NCBI GenBank assembly: GCA_964632545.1
Contig: CAZWBQ010000010.1
Coordinates: 1-50,808 of the forward strand
DNA length: 50,808 bases
Direction: 5' to 3'
Origin: UBA7398 sp964632545
Lineage (GTDB): Bacteria; Actinomycetota; Actinomycetes; Nanopelagicales; Nanopelagicaceae
Both the position numbers and the translations under genes were made by a program. The notes beneath the pieces are model-generated. The model saw only the letters and a program-made list of their open reading frames with translations. It did no database searches and was not told the origin of the DNA. Each line of letters begins with the position of its first letter. Positions within the stretch are counted from its first letter, which is position 1. Shown piece by piece: positions 16,415-25,533 of the stretch.

Positions 16415-16741
16415 ATGACCTACATAATCGCGGAACCATGTGTCGATATTAAAGATAAGTCTTGTATCGAAGAATGTCCGGTCGATTGTATTTATGAGGG
16501 TGATCGGATGCTCTACATCCAGCCAGATGAATGTGTGGATTGCGGCGCATGCGAACCGGTCTGCCCAGTAGAAGCAATCTTTTACGAAGATGATGTTCCA
16601 GGAAAATGGAAAGATTTCCATAAAGCGAATGTGGAGTTCTTTGATGAACTGGGTTCACCTGGTGGCGCAAGCAAAGCTGGCGCAACCGGTAAAGATCATC
16701 CGTTAATTCTGACTATTCAGAAGAAACCCGCTGCGGAATAA
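16415..16741 (+). CDS. fdxA: 7Fe ferredoxin FdxA
   Basis: A 108-residue soluble electron carrier with eight cluster cysteines: Cys9, 17, 21 and 25 in EPCVDIKDKSCIEECPVDC, and Cys40, 43, 46 and 50 in ECVDCGACEPVCP. It is nearly identical in pattern to mycobacterial FdxA/FdxC (3Fe-4S plus 4Fe-4S). The C-terminal SPGGASKAG tail is also typical. The ATG at 16415 is fixed by the AAAAGGAG ribosome-binding site at 16401-16408; the open frame further upstream is not coding. dapC follows with no normal start codon, so its translation probably depends on fdxA translation. Confidence 0.95.
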   Translation: MTYIIAEPCVDIKDKSCIEECPVDCIYEGDRMLYIQPDECVDCGACEPVCPVEAIFYEDDVPGKWKDFHKANVEFFDELGSPGGASKAGATGKDHPLILTIQKKPAAE

Positions 16742-16746
16742 CGAAA

Positions 16747-17808
16747 CTGAAACTTCCAGATTTTCCGTGGGATGCGCTCGCTCCATATGGCGATAAAGCG
16801 CGAAGTTATCCGCTTGGAATAATAGATTTATCAATCGGAACTCCGGTAGATGCAACACCTGACTTTATTCAGCAGGCTCTTAGAGAAAACGCTAATTCAC
16901 CTGCGTACCCTGCAACTGCCGGCACGGCAGAGTTACAGAAATCTTTAAAGCGTTACGCCACTGAAATACTTGGCGCTACTGGAGAATTTGCGGTTCTGCC
17001 AACGATCGGTTCTAAAGAATTAATTACTTTACTACCAACTTTGCTTGAATCTAAGAAAGTTTTGATTCCTAAAATTGCATACCCGTCCTATCAAGTCAGT
17101 GGTCTTATTAGTAAGAGTGAAGTGGTCGAAGTCGATATCGAAACCAATAATTGGCCAGACGCAGATTTAGCTTGGGTAAATACGCCATCAAATCCAACTG
17201 GGAGAGTTCATTCGGAAGCTGAATTGGATGCAAATATTGCGTGGGCTAGATCTAGCAATAGAGTTTTAGCTGTTGACGAATGTTATGTACCATTTCCAGA
17301 TTCAAAAAAACCACTTTCAATTTTCTCATTAACTAAAGGCGATAATCGCAATATCATTGCTGCTCATTCATTATCGAAACGTTCAAACTTGGCCGGTTAT
17401 CGCGCTGGTTTTATTTTCGGAGATCCAAGAATTGTTAATGCACTTCTAGAAGTGCGCAAACATCTTGGACTTATGATGCCATTGCCAGTTCAGGCTGCAA
17501 TGGTTGCGGCGCTTAGCGATGAAACTCATGTGCATGAGCAAGCTGCACGTTATGTCGCTAGGCGAAAAGTAATTGCCAATGCTCTGCAAGCAGCTGGTTT
17601 TAATATCGAGTTTTCTGATGCTGGTTTATACATTTGGTGCTCTAGAAGTGAAGACGATTGGGAAATGGTTTCTTGGTTTGCAGATCGTGGAATATTAATT
17701 ACGCCAGGCAGCTTTTATGGCCAGGCCGGAAAAAAGTACATCCGCATTTCACTAACTGCGACAGACAAAAATATTGCAGCTGCTGCGGAACGAATACGGC
17801 AGGGATAA
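16747..17808 (+). CDS. dapC: Succinyldiaminopimelate aminotransferase (DapC-like), non-canonical start
   Basis: A PLP-dependent fold type I aminotransferase of the actinobacterial DapC group in lysine/peptidoglycan precursor synthesis. The N-terminus LKLPDFPWDALAPYG and GTPVDATPDFIQ, the loop TPSNPTGRVH and the PLP lysine in HSLSKRSNLAGYR are all present; total length about 353 is full. There is no in-frame ATG, GTG or TTG between the upstream stop (16690) and the TTG at 17041, which lies about 98 codons into the conserved domain. The best start is CTG at 16747, five bases after the fdxA stop; ATA at 16738 overlapping that stop is less likely. It ends in a TAATG overlap with the next gene. 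In M. tuberculosis fdxC and dapC are also neighbours. Confidence 0.85.
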   Translation: MKLPDFPWDALAPYGDKARSYPLGIIDLSIGTPVDATPDFIQQALRENANSPAYPATAGTAELQKSLKRYATEILGATGEFAVLPTIGSKELITLLPTLLESKKVLIPKIAYPSYQVSGLISKSEVVEVDIETNNWPDADLAWVNTPSNPTGRVHSEAELDANIAWARSSNRVLAVDECYVPFPDSKKPLSIFSLTKGDNRNIIAAHSLSKRSNLAGYRAGFIFGDPRIVNALLEVRKHLGLMMPLPVQAAMVAALSDETHVHEQAARYVARRKVIANALQAAGFNIEFSDAGLYIWCSRSEDDWEMVSWFADRGILITPGSFYGQAGKKYIRISLTATDKNIAAAAERIRQG

Positions 17809-18785
17809 TGAGCGTAAAAGGCATCTTATTAGTTGGTGGTAAGGGCACCCGGTTAATGCCACTTACTAAAAATATTCCTAAACCAATGTTAGAAGTAGCT
17901 GGTGTACCTTTTACAGCTCATCAATTAGCAAAAGCTAAAACTGCTGGGATCACTGAAATCGCGCTTGCAACTTCATATATGGCTGAAGTTTTCCAACCAT
18001 ATTTTGGAGATGGCGCAGCTCTTGGAATGAAGATTCATTACGCAGTTGAAACCGAAGCGCTAGGAACTGGTGGCGCGATAAAGAATGCAAGCAAGGTTTT
18101 GAATTTGCAACCAGAGGATTCAGTAGTCATATTTAATGGTGATGTATTAAGTGGTCATGATTTGACCGCTCAAATTGATTTTCATAAGAATTCAAAAGCG
18201 GCTGTAACATTATTTTTAACTGAAGTCGCCGATGCCCGCGCTTTTGGCTCTGTTCCCCTTGATTCAGATAATAATGTGCTTGCATTTTTAGAGAAGATGG
18301 ATAATCCAGTAACTAATTTAATTAATGCGGGTTGTTATATTTTTGATAGTTCAGTTTTCGAATTGATTCCTTCAGATATTGTAATTAGCGTGGAACGAGA
18401 AACGTTTCCAGATTTATTAAAGCGAGGATTAACGGTCAAAGGTTTTGTCGATCAAAGCTATTGGCTGGATATCGGTACTCCCACTGCGTTGGTAACTGCT
18501 TCGAAAGACTTGATCACGAGAAAATTGGCGTCAACCGTGACGCCTGAAAACGATGGTCTCGCCTTAATCGCTAGCGATGCCATTTTGGGAAAGTCGACAA
18601 AAATCTCTGGTGGTGCCGTGATTTCTAAAGGGGTTGTTATTGGTGATGGTTGCGAAATATCTGGATCAATTATTTTCGAGGGTGCGAAATTAGGCGATAA
18701 TTGCCGCATAATCGATGGAATTGTGGCTCCAAACTCAATAATTGCTTCCGGCACCGTGGCAGAGTCAGCAGTTATCGGATATTGA
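17808..18785 (+). CDS. Sugar-phosphate nucleotidyltransferase (mannose-1-phosphate guanylyltransferase-like)
   Basis: A 325-residue NDP-sugar pyrophosphorylase. The nucleotide-binding signature is LLVGGKGTRLMPLT (about 6-19) with the lysine of PKPMLEVAGVP, followed by EALGTGGAI, FNGDVLSGHD and a C-terminal left-handed beta-helix of hexapeptide repeats (about 250-325). M. tuberculosis Rv3264c (GDP-mannose pyrophosphorylase) occupies the same place near whiB2 and the phosphomannomutase, so the likely product is GDP-mannose; a glucose or other sugar nucleotide cannot be excluded. The start ATG overlaps the dapC stop (TAATG). Confidence 0.85.
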   Translation: MSVKGILLVGGKGTRLMPLTKNIPKPMLEVAGVPFTAHQLAKAKTAGITEIALATSYMAEVFQPYFGDGAALGMKIHYAVETEALGTGGAIKNASKVLNLQPEDSVVIFNGDVLSGHDLTAQIDFHKNSKAAVTLFLTEVADARAFGSVPLDSDNNVLAFLEKMDNPVTNLINAGCYIFDSSVFELIPSDIVISVERETFPDLLKRGLTVKGFVDQSYWLDIGTPTALVTASKDLITRKLASTVTPENDGLALIASDAILGKSTKISGGAVISKGVVIGDGCEISGSIIFEGAKLGDNCRIIDGIVAPNSIIASGTVAESAVIGY

Positions 18786-18821
18786 CCCGATAAAAAACTT
18801 TGGATTTTGCCCGAATCCGAC

Positions 18822-18850
18822 TTGACTCAAACGAATAACACGCGTGTAAT
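18822..18850 (+). promoter_or_regulatory. Promoter of the whiB2-like gene
   Basis: TTGACT (18822-18827) and TGTAAT (18845-18850) are spaced by 17 bp, a good housekeeping-sigma match (5 of 6 at each box). This predicts a 5' leader of about 45 nt, ending in a TAGGAG ribosome-binding site at 18889-18894. It is the best classical promoter in the window and contrasts with the leaderless type. Confidence 0.6.
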
Positions 18851-18902
18851 TCACCTTGTAGCGCCGCCGGAGAGGTGGCCCATCCACTTAGGAGATCTAT
18901 AG

Positions 18903-19193
18903 ATGTCTGAACTACGCCGAGTTGAATATTTAAATAGCGGCCCCAGCATCCAATTAGGAAACGGCGAGATTGTTGAACTCTCGTGGCAGGAGCGTGCACT
19001 TTGCGCGCAGACTGACCCAGAGGCGTTTTTCCCTGAGAAAGGCGGCTCAACTCGGGAAGCAAAGCGCGTTTGCATGTCCTGCGAAGTTCGCTCAGAATGT
19101 CTCGAGTACGCACTAGCTCACGACGAAAGATTTGGGATCTGGGGCGGATTATCAGAACGCGAACGGCGCCGATTGAAGCGACGTCCAGCGTAA
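18903..19193 (+). CDS. whiB2: WhiB2-like Wbl iron-sulphur transcription factor
   Basis: A 96-residue Wbl protein. Four cysteines (34, 57, 60 and 66, in ALC and RVCMSCEVRSEC) hold a 4Fe-4S cluster. The GIWGG turn (78-82) and basic tail ERRRLKRRPA complete the family pattern. WhiB2/WhmD members control septation and cell division in actinobacteria, working through the primary sigma factor. The location between the sugar nucleotidyltransferase and envelope glycosylation genes, near phosphomannomutase, matches Rv3260c. It has a good promoter and Shine-Dalgarno sequence. Confidence 0.92.
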   Translation: MSELRRVEYLNSGPSIQLGNGEIVELSWQERALCAQTDPEAFFPEKGGSTREAKRVCMSCEVRSECLEYALAHDERFGIWGGLSERERRRLKRRPA

Positions 19194-19227
19194 CTTCAAC
19201 TTTAGTGCCAAAGGTGGTGCAAACACT

Positions 19228-22200
19228 ATGGCAAGCGTTCAAGAAAATTCAGATCAATATGTAACTGCCGTACTTGTTTCACATGACGGCGCAACTTGGA
19301 TTACAGAAGTAGTTGCTGCGCTAACTTCGCAATCTAGAAAAATAGATCGATTAATAGCAGTTGATACGGATTCTAAAGATGATTCCGCTAAACGATTAAG
19401 AAATGCTGGCATTACAACGCTTTCGATGTCGCGTGGAACTGGTTTTGGTGATGCGATTGATGAAGCGCTTCGCAAATTACCTTCAAAAAATTCTGAAATA
19501 GTTACTGAGTGGATTTGGTTAATTCACGATGATTCAGCGCCGTCAAAAAATTCACTATCAGAATTATTGGATGCAATTAAAGATCGACCATCAGTTGCAA
19601 TGGCTGGACCAAAAATCAAAGGTTGGCACGATCGAAATCACTTACTAGAAATCGGAGTAAGTATTGCGGGTAACGGCGCTCGCTGGACTGGGTTGGAATA
19701 TCGCGAACAAGACCAAGGACAACGTGATGGCATAAAAGATGAATTAGCGGTGAGTACTGCGGGAGCGCTAATTCGGCGAGATGTATATGAAGAATTGGGC
19801 GGATTAGATCCTAACCTCTCGCTTTTTAGAGATGATGTTGATTTTGGTTGGCGTGCAAACGTTGCTGGTCACTCAGTCATTTCGGTTTCTAGCGCCGTTA
19901 TTTTTCACGCTGAAGCTGCCGCCTCAGAACGTCGATCAGTTGATGTCTCCGAAGCTTTCTTACATCGACCATTGTTGCTTGATCGTAGGAATGCTGCCTA
20001 TGTAATTTTGGCAAACTCTTCAAATTGGTTATTACCAATTCTTGGAATTCAATTATTTGCAGCAGCAGTAGTTCGAGCAATTGGTTACCTTTTTGCAAAA
20101 CTTCCAGGTTACGCAGCTGACGAAATCGCAGCAGTCGGATTATTGATAGTTAAACCGAATTTAATATTTCAAGCGCGTAAGAATCGTAAGAAAACTCGCC
20201 TGCTATCACCGAGAACGGTAGCTCGCTTTGTGCCACCTAGGGGAAGTCAAATGCGGTTAGCAATTGAACGATCCAGAGCTGCAATTTCTAGGTTTGATGA
20301 GAGCCGAAAAACTATTGAAGAAAAGAGTGAGTTAACACTACCTACAATTGATTTAGGTAATGAAGATTCAGAAGAAGTTGATAACTCCGGCCAACAATTT
20401 CTAAAAATTAAAGGGTTGTTAAAACGACCTATTTATCCATTAACATTTTTGATATTGATTTTAACAATGGTCGCTTCGAGGAATCGTTTGGGATCTCTAG
20501 CTGGTGGCGCATTATCTACTGCTCCAGAAAGCACTTTTGATTTATTTAGAAAATATATAGATTCTTGGCATCCAATTGGAATTGGGTCAAGTTCAAGTGC
20601 GCCACCTTGGATACTTGTAGTTGCCTTTTCATCATTAGTTTTATTGGGGAATGTAAAACTTTTCATCGCGCTCCTTTTTATCCTGGCTGTTCCATTAACT
20701 TTGGTATTCATATACCGGTTGGCTCGCAAAATAACGGAATCTAGAACAATTGCATTTATGGCAGCGATGCTCTATGCCTTTTCTCCGCCAGTCTTAGGCG
20801 CGATAAACAGTGGATCTTTTGGCACCCTCTTCATTGCACTGTTGGCACCGTTTTTCTTTAAAACGCTAATTTCTAGAAGAGATCTCAAATCACACTCTTG
20901 GGAAAAATTAGCGGCATTTGTGCTCTTTGATACCTTCGTTCTAGCTTTTTCCGCCTCGGCATTTTTAGCAATATTTATCTGGCAGCTGTTCCGTTCATTG
21001 CCAGAGATCATTACTTTATTGAGAATTAGTAAAACAAAGCAGGAATTATTGGTTATCTATAAGGATTTAGTAATTAAGCTTAAATTTTTACTGCTAACAC
21101 CGCTAATTCTAACTTTACCTTGGTCACTCAATTTGATTCGCAATCCATCTCGATTTTTACTTGCGCCAGGCATTCCAGTTCAAAGTGGCAGTGCGTTGAG
21201 CACTTTGTTAACAAACCCAGGTGGCATAAGCGGTTTGCCATTTTGGATAATTTCACCAGTCGTACTATTCGCATTAGTAGCGCTATTTAGTGCAAAAAGT
21301 CGAGAATTTGGCGAACTATCAATTTTCTTAATTGGGTTTGCGTTATTTATTAATGGGTTACAAATTTCTGGAAACGGCGTATCGGCGCGTGTCCACCCAT
21401 GGTCAGGCAGCATTTTGATAATTGCAACAATGAGCGCAATTGTCGCAGGAATTATTCTGGCGGATACCCACATTCCACGTCTTTCTAATAGCCATTTTAG
21501 TTTTAGACATATTTTAGTATTTGCAATTTCGGCCATTTCAGTAACATATTTATTGAGTGCTACTTCATGGTGGGTATCTAGTGGTGCAAATTCGCAAGTA
21601 TCTGCAAAACATGAAATCTCACTTCCAGCTTTTTTAAGTGCCGGCGGCCAAACTGATGAAAGATATAAAACTTTAGTATTAGTTAAGAATCAAGAAGTAT
21701 TAAATTATTTTGTGGCGAGAGATGCGAGCGTTCAATTAGGGGATCCGGATATAATTTTTAGTTCAAATTACTTATTAGAAGATGCGATTACAAATTTAGT
21801 CAATGGAAGCGGCGTCACTAGTAGCAAAGTATTAGGGGAATTTGGAATTAAATTTGTATTTATGTCTAATCCGGTAGATAACGAAGTTGTAAGGACTATT
21901 GATGGTATTGGCGGATTTACTCGGCTATCTGCTACTAGAGATGGCATTTCCTGGAAGATTGGTAGCGCGCGAAATCGTATTTCATACTTATCTAACTCTG
22001 ATGGTTTAGTTGGATTAGCTAGTGGTGCTGTTGGAACACAAACTACGGTACCTGGAGCTGGAACCGTAATAATTGGTGAGAATTTTGATGGACGTTGGAA
22101 GTTACTTCTTAACGGCGTACCTATGAAATTAGTAGAAGATAAGTCAGGTTTACCAACATTTAATGTTACCGCTGCTGGAGATGTAATTATTTATCACGAT

Positions 22201-22317
22201 GGGACTTCAAGAAGAGCTTGGATATCGCTACAAGCAATTTTAATAATTTTCATAATTGTATTAGCAACCCCTGGAAGAAGACGTAAACGTGAATTTGCGG
22301 ATGAGGAGTTAGCATGA
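19228..22317 (+). CDS. Large membrane glycosyltransferase (GT2 domain plus polytopic C-terminal region)
   Basis: A 1029-residue protein. Residues about 10-260 are a GT2 catalytic domain: TAVLVSHDGATWITEVVAAL, the Asp of DDSAPSKNS, and LFRDDVDFGWR containing the DxD/ED-type acceptor site. There follow membrane helices near 265-300, a charged cytosolic linker (about 325-400), and a polytopic region (about 405-790) with many helices. The C-terminal part (about 800-990) is predicted to be extracytoplasmic, and a final helix near 1000 precedes a basic tail RRRKREF. Such proteins build envelope polysaccharides using sugar nucleotides or lipid-linked sugars. The flanking GDP-mannose genes suggest a mannose-containing glycan. 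DUF5719 overlaps by ATGA. Confidence 0.82.
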   Translation: MASVQENSDQYVTAVLVSHDGATWITEVVAALTSQSRKIDRLIAVDTDSKDDSAKRLRNAGITTLSMSRGTGFGDAIDEALRKLPSKNSEIVTEWIWLIHDDSAPSKNSLSELLDAIKDRPSVAMAGPKIKGWHDRNHLLEIGVSIAGNGARWTGLEYREQDQGQRDGIKDELAVSTAGALIRRDVYEELGGLDPNLSLFRDDVDFGWRANVAGHSVISVSSAVIFHAEAAASERRSVDVSEAFLHRPLLLDRRNAAYVILANSSNWLLPILGIQLFAAAVVRAIGYLFAKLPGYAADEIAAVGLLIVKPNLIFQARKNRKKTRLLSPRTVARFVPPRGSQMRLAIERSRAAISRFDESRKTIEEKSELTLPTIDLGNEDSEEVDNSGQQFLKIKGLLKRPIYPLTFLILILTMVASRNRLGSLAGGALSTAPESTFDLFRKYIDSWHPIGIGSSSSAPPWILVVAFSSLVLLGNVKLFIALLFILAVPLTLVFIYRLARKITESRTIAFMAAMLYAFSPPVLGAINSGSFGTLFIALLAPFFFKTLISRRDLKSHSWEKLAAFVLFDTFVLAFSASAFLAIFIWQLFRSLPEIITLLRISKTKQELLVIYKDLVIKLKFLLLTPLILTLPWSLNLIRNPSRFLLAPGIPVQSGSALSTLLTNPGGISGLPFWIISPVVLFALVALFSAKSREFGELSIFLIGFALFINGLQISGNGVSARVHPWSGSILIIATMSAIVAGIILADTHIPRLSNSHFSFRHILVFAISAISVTYLLSATSWWVSSGANSQVSAKHEISLPAFLSAGGQTDERYKTLVLVKNQEVLNYFVARDASVQLGDPDIIFSSNYLLEDAITNLVNGSGVTSSKVLGEFGIKFVFMSNPVDNEVVRTIDGIGGFTRLSATRDGISWKIGSARNRISYLSNSDGLVGLASGAVGTQTTVPGAGTVIIGENFDGRWKLLLNGVPMKLVEDKSGLPTFNVTAAGDVIIYHDGTSRRAWISLQAILIIFIIVLATPGRRRKREFADEELA

Positions 22318-23627
22318 GCAAATACCGTTATTTGCCATATATTTCAGTTGCGGTAATTGGTTTTTTAGTGAGCTCTTTTTTACCGCAAGAAAATAATCAA
22401 ATTGAATTTACGCAAAGTTTTCCAGATACAGTTTGTCCAACCTCTGCTAACTCTGGAAGTGCTATCGCGTTATTACCAAGTAAAAATATTAAGATTCGAG
22501 ATATAGCGCCTGGCAAAGCCACTCTTAAATTTCGAAAGCCCGGAAGTAATTCTCCAGCGGTATCGGCGAACCCGATGATGGTGGCTGGAAATCCGGCTAC
22601 GGCTGCGGTAATTCAAAGTAAAGGTACATCTTGGACTGGCGCAGCCATTTGTACTGCAGGAATTGCGGATTCTTGGTTTGTAGGAGGATCGGGTGGATTA
22701 ACAAGCCAATCAGTACTCTCCATTATTAATAGCGGATTGAGTGAAGCTATTGTTGATATTTCTGCTTTTAGCGAGAAAGGCAGCGTTGTATCTCGCGCAG
22801 TTACGATCAAGCAAAACTTACAAATGAATATTCGATTAGATTCTTTAACCCCAGGTTCTGATAGCACGGTTTTACATTTAAAAACTAGGTCTGGGCGAGT
22901 GACAAGCTTTCTCTTTGATGAGCGCAAAAAAGGATTAAAATTTTTTGGCGGCGATTTTGTCAATTCACAATCAGCGCCAAACTCAAATATTTCAATTGCA
23001 GGAATTGCAACTAACGCTGGGAAAAACGGCAAGATTACACACTCAGTTCGATTACTGGCACCATTTGATTCCAACGCAAATGTGAATTTACAAGTGATTA
23101 GTAGTGACGGAGTTTTTACGCCAATCGGCTTCGATTCCATTAATTTAAAGGCAGGACTCGTTAAAGAACTTCCGCTCAACATTGATTTAGGAAAATCTCC
23201 AATAGGTGTAAAAATAACAAGCGATCAGCCAATTGTGGCAAGTGTTTACACCTATATCGAAAGTAAATCTTCTCGAGATTTCATTTGGAGCGTCCCAAGT
23301 GGCACTCTCGCAAAGGCCGCGATCAATATTGATGGTTTAGAACCAACGCTAGTACTTACCGGGGCTTCAATTGACTTAAACATCAGATGGAGTAACTATC
23401 AAAATAAGACGTTTAGTAAAGTAATTCATGCTAGCGATTTAGTTAATTGGAAAGTTCCAGTAAACACTCGATTAATAGAAGTTACCGCTTTGCGCAATTC
23501 AGTTCCGCTTGAAGGAGCTGGCTTCATTTGGCGCTCAGCAGCAGGAATTGCGTTCTTGCCCTTAAAGTCAGGTTCTACTTTGGAAAGTTCAAGTTTGCCT
23601 ATTTCAAATATCGCCATAATTTCCTAG
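22314..23627 (+). CDS. DUF5719 family envelope protein
   Basis: A 437-residue protein with an N-terminal membrane anchor (about 6-23, LPYISVAVIGFLVSSFL) and otherwise a beta-rich extracytoplasmic domain; two cysteines (CPTSA near 41, ICTAG near 113) could form a disulphide. DUF5719 proteins follow the large membrane glycosyltransferase in many actinobacteria and are of unknown function. The ATGA overlap implies equal synthesis, so a complex or assembly factor for the glycosyltransferase is a fair inference. No catalytic motif is recognised. Confidence 0.8.
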   Translation: MSKYRYLPYISVAVIGFLVSSFLPQENNQIEFTQSFPDTVCPTSANSGSAIALLPSKNIKIRDIAPGKATLKFRKPGSNSPAVSANPMMVAGNPATAAVIQSKGTSWTGAAICTAGIADSWFVGGSGGLTSQSVLSIINSGLSEAIVDISAFSEKGSVVSRAVTIKQNLQMNIRLDSLTPGSDSTVLHLKTRSGRVTSFLFDERKKGLKFFGGDFVNSQSAPNSNISIAGIATNAGKNGKITHSVRLLAPFDSNANVNLQVISSDGVFTPIGFDSINLKAGLVKELPLNIDLGKSPIGVKITSDQPIVASVYTYIESKSSRDFIWSVPSGTLAKAAINIDGLEPTLVLTGASIDLNIRWSNYQNKTFSKVIHASDLVNWKVPVNTRLIEVTALRNSVPLEGAGFIWRSAAGIAFLPLKSGSTLESSSLPISNIAIIS

Positions 23628-23688
23628 TACTCAGTTTAAGAATTGATTCCAGTGCGAGTAAATCCCAGCTTTTAGCGAACCGACCTAC

Positions 23689-23694
23689 TAATCT
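23689..23694 (+). promoter_or_regulatory. -10 element of a leaderless promoter for DUF3499-manB
   Basis: TAATCT lies 6 nt before the ATG at 23701, in a 73-bp gap, with no ribosome-binding site. Confidence 0.45.
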
Positions 23695-23700
23695 TTTGGT

Positions 23701-24093
23701 ATGAGCAATAGTGATGCAACAACTGCGCGTTCTCGTGGCATGAGCAGAACCTGTTCAAGATCGGGTTGTCGCAAAATCGCAATCAAAACTCTTACCTATA
23801 TTTATGCAGATTCAACTGCAGTACTGGGACCGCTAGCAACATATGCGGAACCGCACGCATATGATTTATGCGAAGCGCATAGTGAAAAAATGACTGTCCC
23901 AATGGGATGGACAGTCTTACAACATTCACCAGATGCAAATAGCGCTGGTCCAAGTGAAGATGATCTGATGGCAATTGCGGATGCAATTCGAAATGTTGGG
24001 AAAAATGAACCTTTAGAGGAAGAAAAAATAGTTAAGCAAGTTTCGCAACAAGAGGTTGGTCGACGAGGGCACCTACGCGTTCTTCCTTCATGA
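23701..24093 (+). CDS. DUF3499 family protein
   Basis: A 130-residue protein with CSRSGC near the N-terminus and DLCEAHSEKMTVPMGW further on, so the two Cys and the Cys-x2-His form a probable zinc site. Between them is the near-invariant YIYADSTAVLGPLATYAEPHAYDLC of DUF3499 (M. tuberculosis Rv3258c). The C-terminal 45 residues are variable and charged. Function unknown. It is translationally coupled to the phosphomannomutase by ATGA, as expected from mycobacterial order. The first ATG is supported by the -10 at 23689; an in-frame ATG at 23740 would also leave the domain intact. Confidence 0.87.
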   Translation: MSNSDATTARSRGMSRTCSRSGCRKIAIKTLTYIYADSTAVLGPLATYAEPHAYDLCEAHSEKMTVPMGWTVLQHSPDANSAGPSEDDLMAIADAIRNVGKNEPLEEEKIVKQVSQQEVGRRGHLRVLPS

Positions 24094-25481
24094 TGAATCC
24101 TGAAATGCTCGATAAAATAATTAAAGCTTACGATATTCGTGGCTTAGTAGAGAATGAGATCACAACAGATTTTACATTTGCAGTAGGTTCGGCGTTTGCT
24201 AGATTTTTAGAATTAGAACGTGAACCTGCAACAGTAGTTATCGGTGAAGATATGAGACCTTCATCAACCCAACTTGCAGATGCATTTTCTGATGGAGTTA
24301 CCTCACAAGGAATGGATGTAATAAGAATTGGTTTAGCCTCAACTGACCAACTCTATTTTGCTGCTGGCTATTTAAACTTTCCAGGAGCTATGTTTACAGC
24401 TAGTCACAATCCCGCTGCATATAACGGAATTAAATTATGTAAAAGTGGCGCTCGACCAATTGGTAAAGAATCCGGCCTAGTTTGGATACGTAACGCAATT
24501 GCTGATGGGATGCCAATTTCTAATCGTCCGGTAGGTACCGAAACTTCACGCGATATGTTGCAAGAATACGTTGAATATTTATTTTCGTTATTTAGCCATG
24601 ACTTTGGCGCTGGACGAAAACTGCAGATTTCAATTGATGCTGGGAACGGAATGGCCGGCCATACTGCCCCTGCAGTAATGAAGCGCATAAATGCTGAGGT
24701 TTCCCCGATCTATTTTGAGTTGGATGGCTCATTTCCGAATCACGAAGCGAACCCAATTGCGCCCGAAAATTTAGTTGATTTACAGAAACTGGTTAAGCGA
24801 AAAAAAGCAGATATTGGATTAGCTTTTGATGGCGATGCAGATCGTTGTTTCCTTGTTGACGAAACTGGATCTCTAGTTTCGCCATCTGCGCTCACAGCTT
24901 TGATAGCTTCTCGTGAGTTAAAGAAGCGACCAGATTCTGCAATTATTTACAATCTAATTTCATCTAAAGCCGTCCCAGAAGTAATTTTAGAAAATGGCGG
25001 AACACCTTTGAGAAGTCGGGTTGGCCATTCTTATATTAAAAAAATGATGGAGGAGACTGGTGCCATATTTGGTGGTGAGCACTCTGGACATTTCTATTTT
25101 AAGGAATTTTGGCGAGCGGATTCTGGGATGTTGGCGGCGCTCCATGCGATTGCGGCATTACAAGAAAGTGCTAAACCGCTTTCTAAATTGCTAAAGCCAT
25201 TTCAAAGATATGAATCTAGTGGTGAGATTAATTCTGTTGTAAAAGATCAAGCTGATGCAGTTAACTTTATTGAAAGTCATTATCTCGAATTGAGCAAGTC
25301 GAAATCGTTAAATCTTGAATTTGATCACTTAGATGGTCTGACCGTTACCAGCAGTAAGTGGTGGTTCAATGTAAGGCCTTCCAATACCGAGCCGCTATTG
25401 CGGCTTAATGCTGAGGGCAATACGGAAGGCGACATGGTCCAAATCCGAGACGAGGTGCTTAAGCTCATAAAGTCGCGGTAA
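24090..25481 (+). CDS. manB: Phosphomannomutase/phosphoglucomutase
   Basis: A 463-residue alpha-D-phosphohexomutase with four domains. The phosphoserine loop is TASHNPAAYNGIKL (about residues 103-116), the Mg2+ loop is DGDADRC (about 247-253), the sugar loop is GGEHSGH (about 330) and the phosphate-binding loop is RPSNTEPLLR near the C-terminus. It interconverts mannose-6- and mannose-1-phosphate, supplying the nucleotidyltransferase encoded upstream. It corresponds to Rv3257c in the same genomic order. It starts inside the DUF3499 stop (ATGATG). All catalytic residues appear intact. Confidence 0.93.
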   Translation: MMNPEMLDKIIKAYDIRGLVENEITTDFTFAVGSAFARFLELEREPATVVIGEDMRPSSTQLADAFSDGVTSQGMDVIRIGLASTDQLYFAAGYLNFPGAMFTASHNPAAYNGIKLCKSGARPIGKESGLVWIRNAIADGMPISNRPVGTETSRDMLQEYVEYLFSLFSHDFGAGRKLQISIDAGNGMAGHTAPAVMKRINAEVSPIYFELDGSFPNHEANPIAPENLVDLQKLVKRKKADIGLAFDGDADRCFLVDETGSLVSPSALTALIASRELKKRPDSAIIYNLISSKAVPEVILENGGTPLRSRVGHSYIKKMMEETGAIFGGEHSGHFYFKEFWRADSGMLAALHAIAALQESAKPLSKLLKPFQRYESSGEINSVVKDQADAVNFIESHYLELSKSKSLNLEFDHLDGLTVTSSKWWFNVRPSNTEPLLRLNAEGNTEGDMVQIRDEVLKLIKSR

Positions 25482-25533
25482 AGTACGCAGGTCTTGTAGG
25501 TCTATTAGTTCGTCAAATAAGGAGATTTTTTAA

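Noticed and set aside
22613..23182. Minus-strand open frame of 189 codons within the DUF5719 gene
   Set aside because: Antisense shadow of a gene with good coupling to its upstream neighbour; no recognisable motifs.
25482..25533. SAH riboswitch upstream of ahcY
   Set aside because: The 52-bp gap is too short and shows no conserved stems, only an AAGGAG ribosome-binding site.
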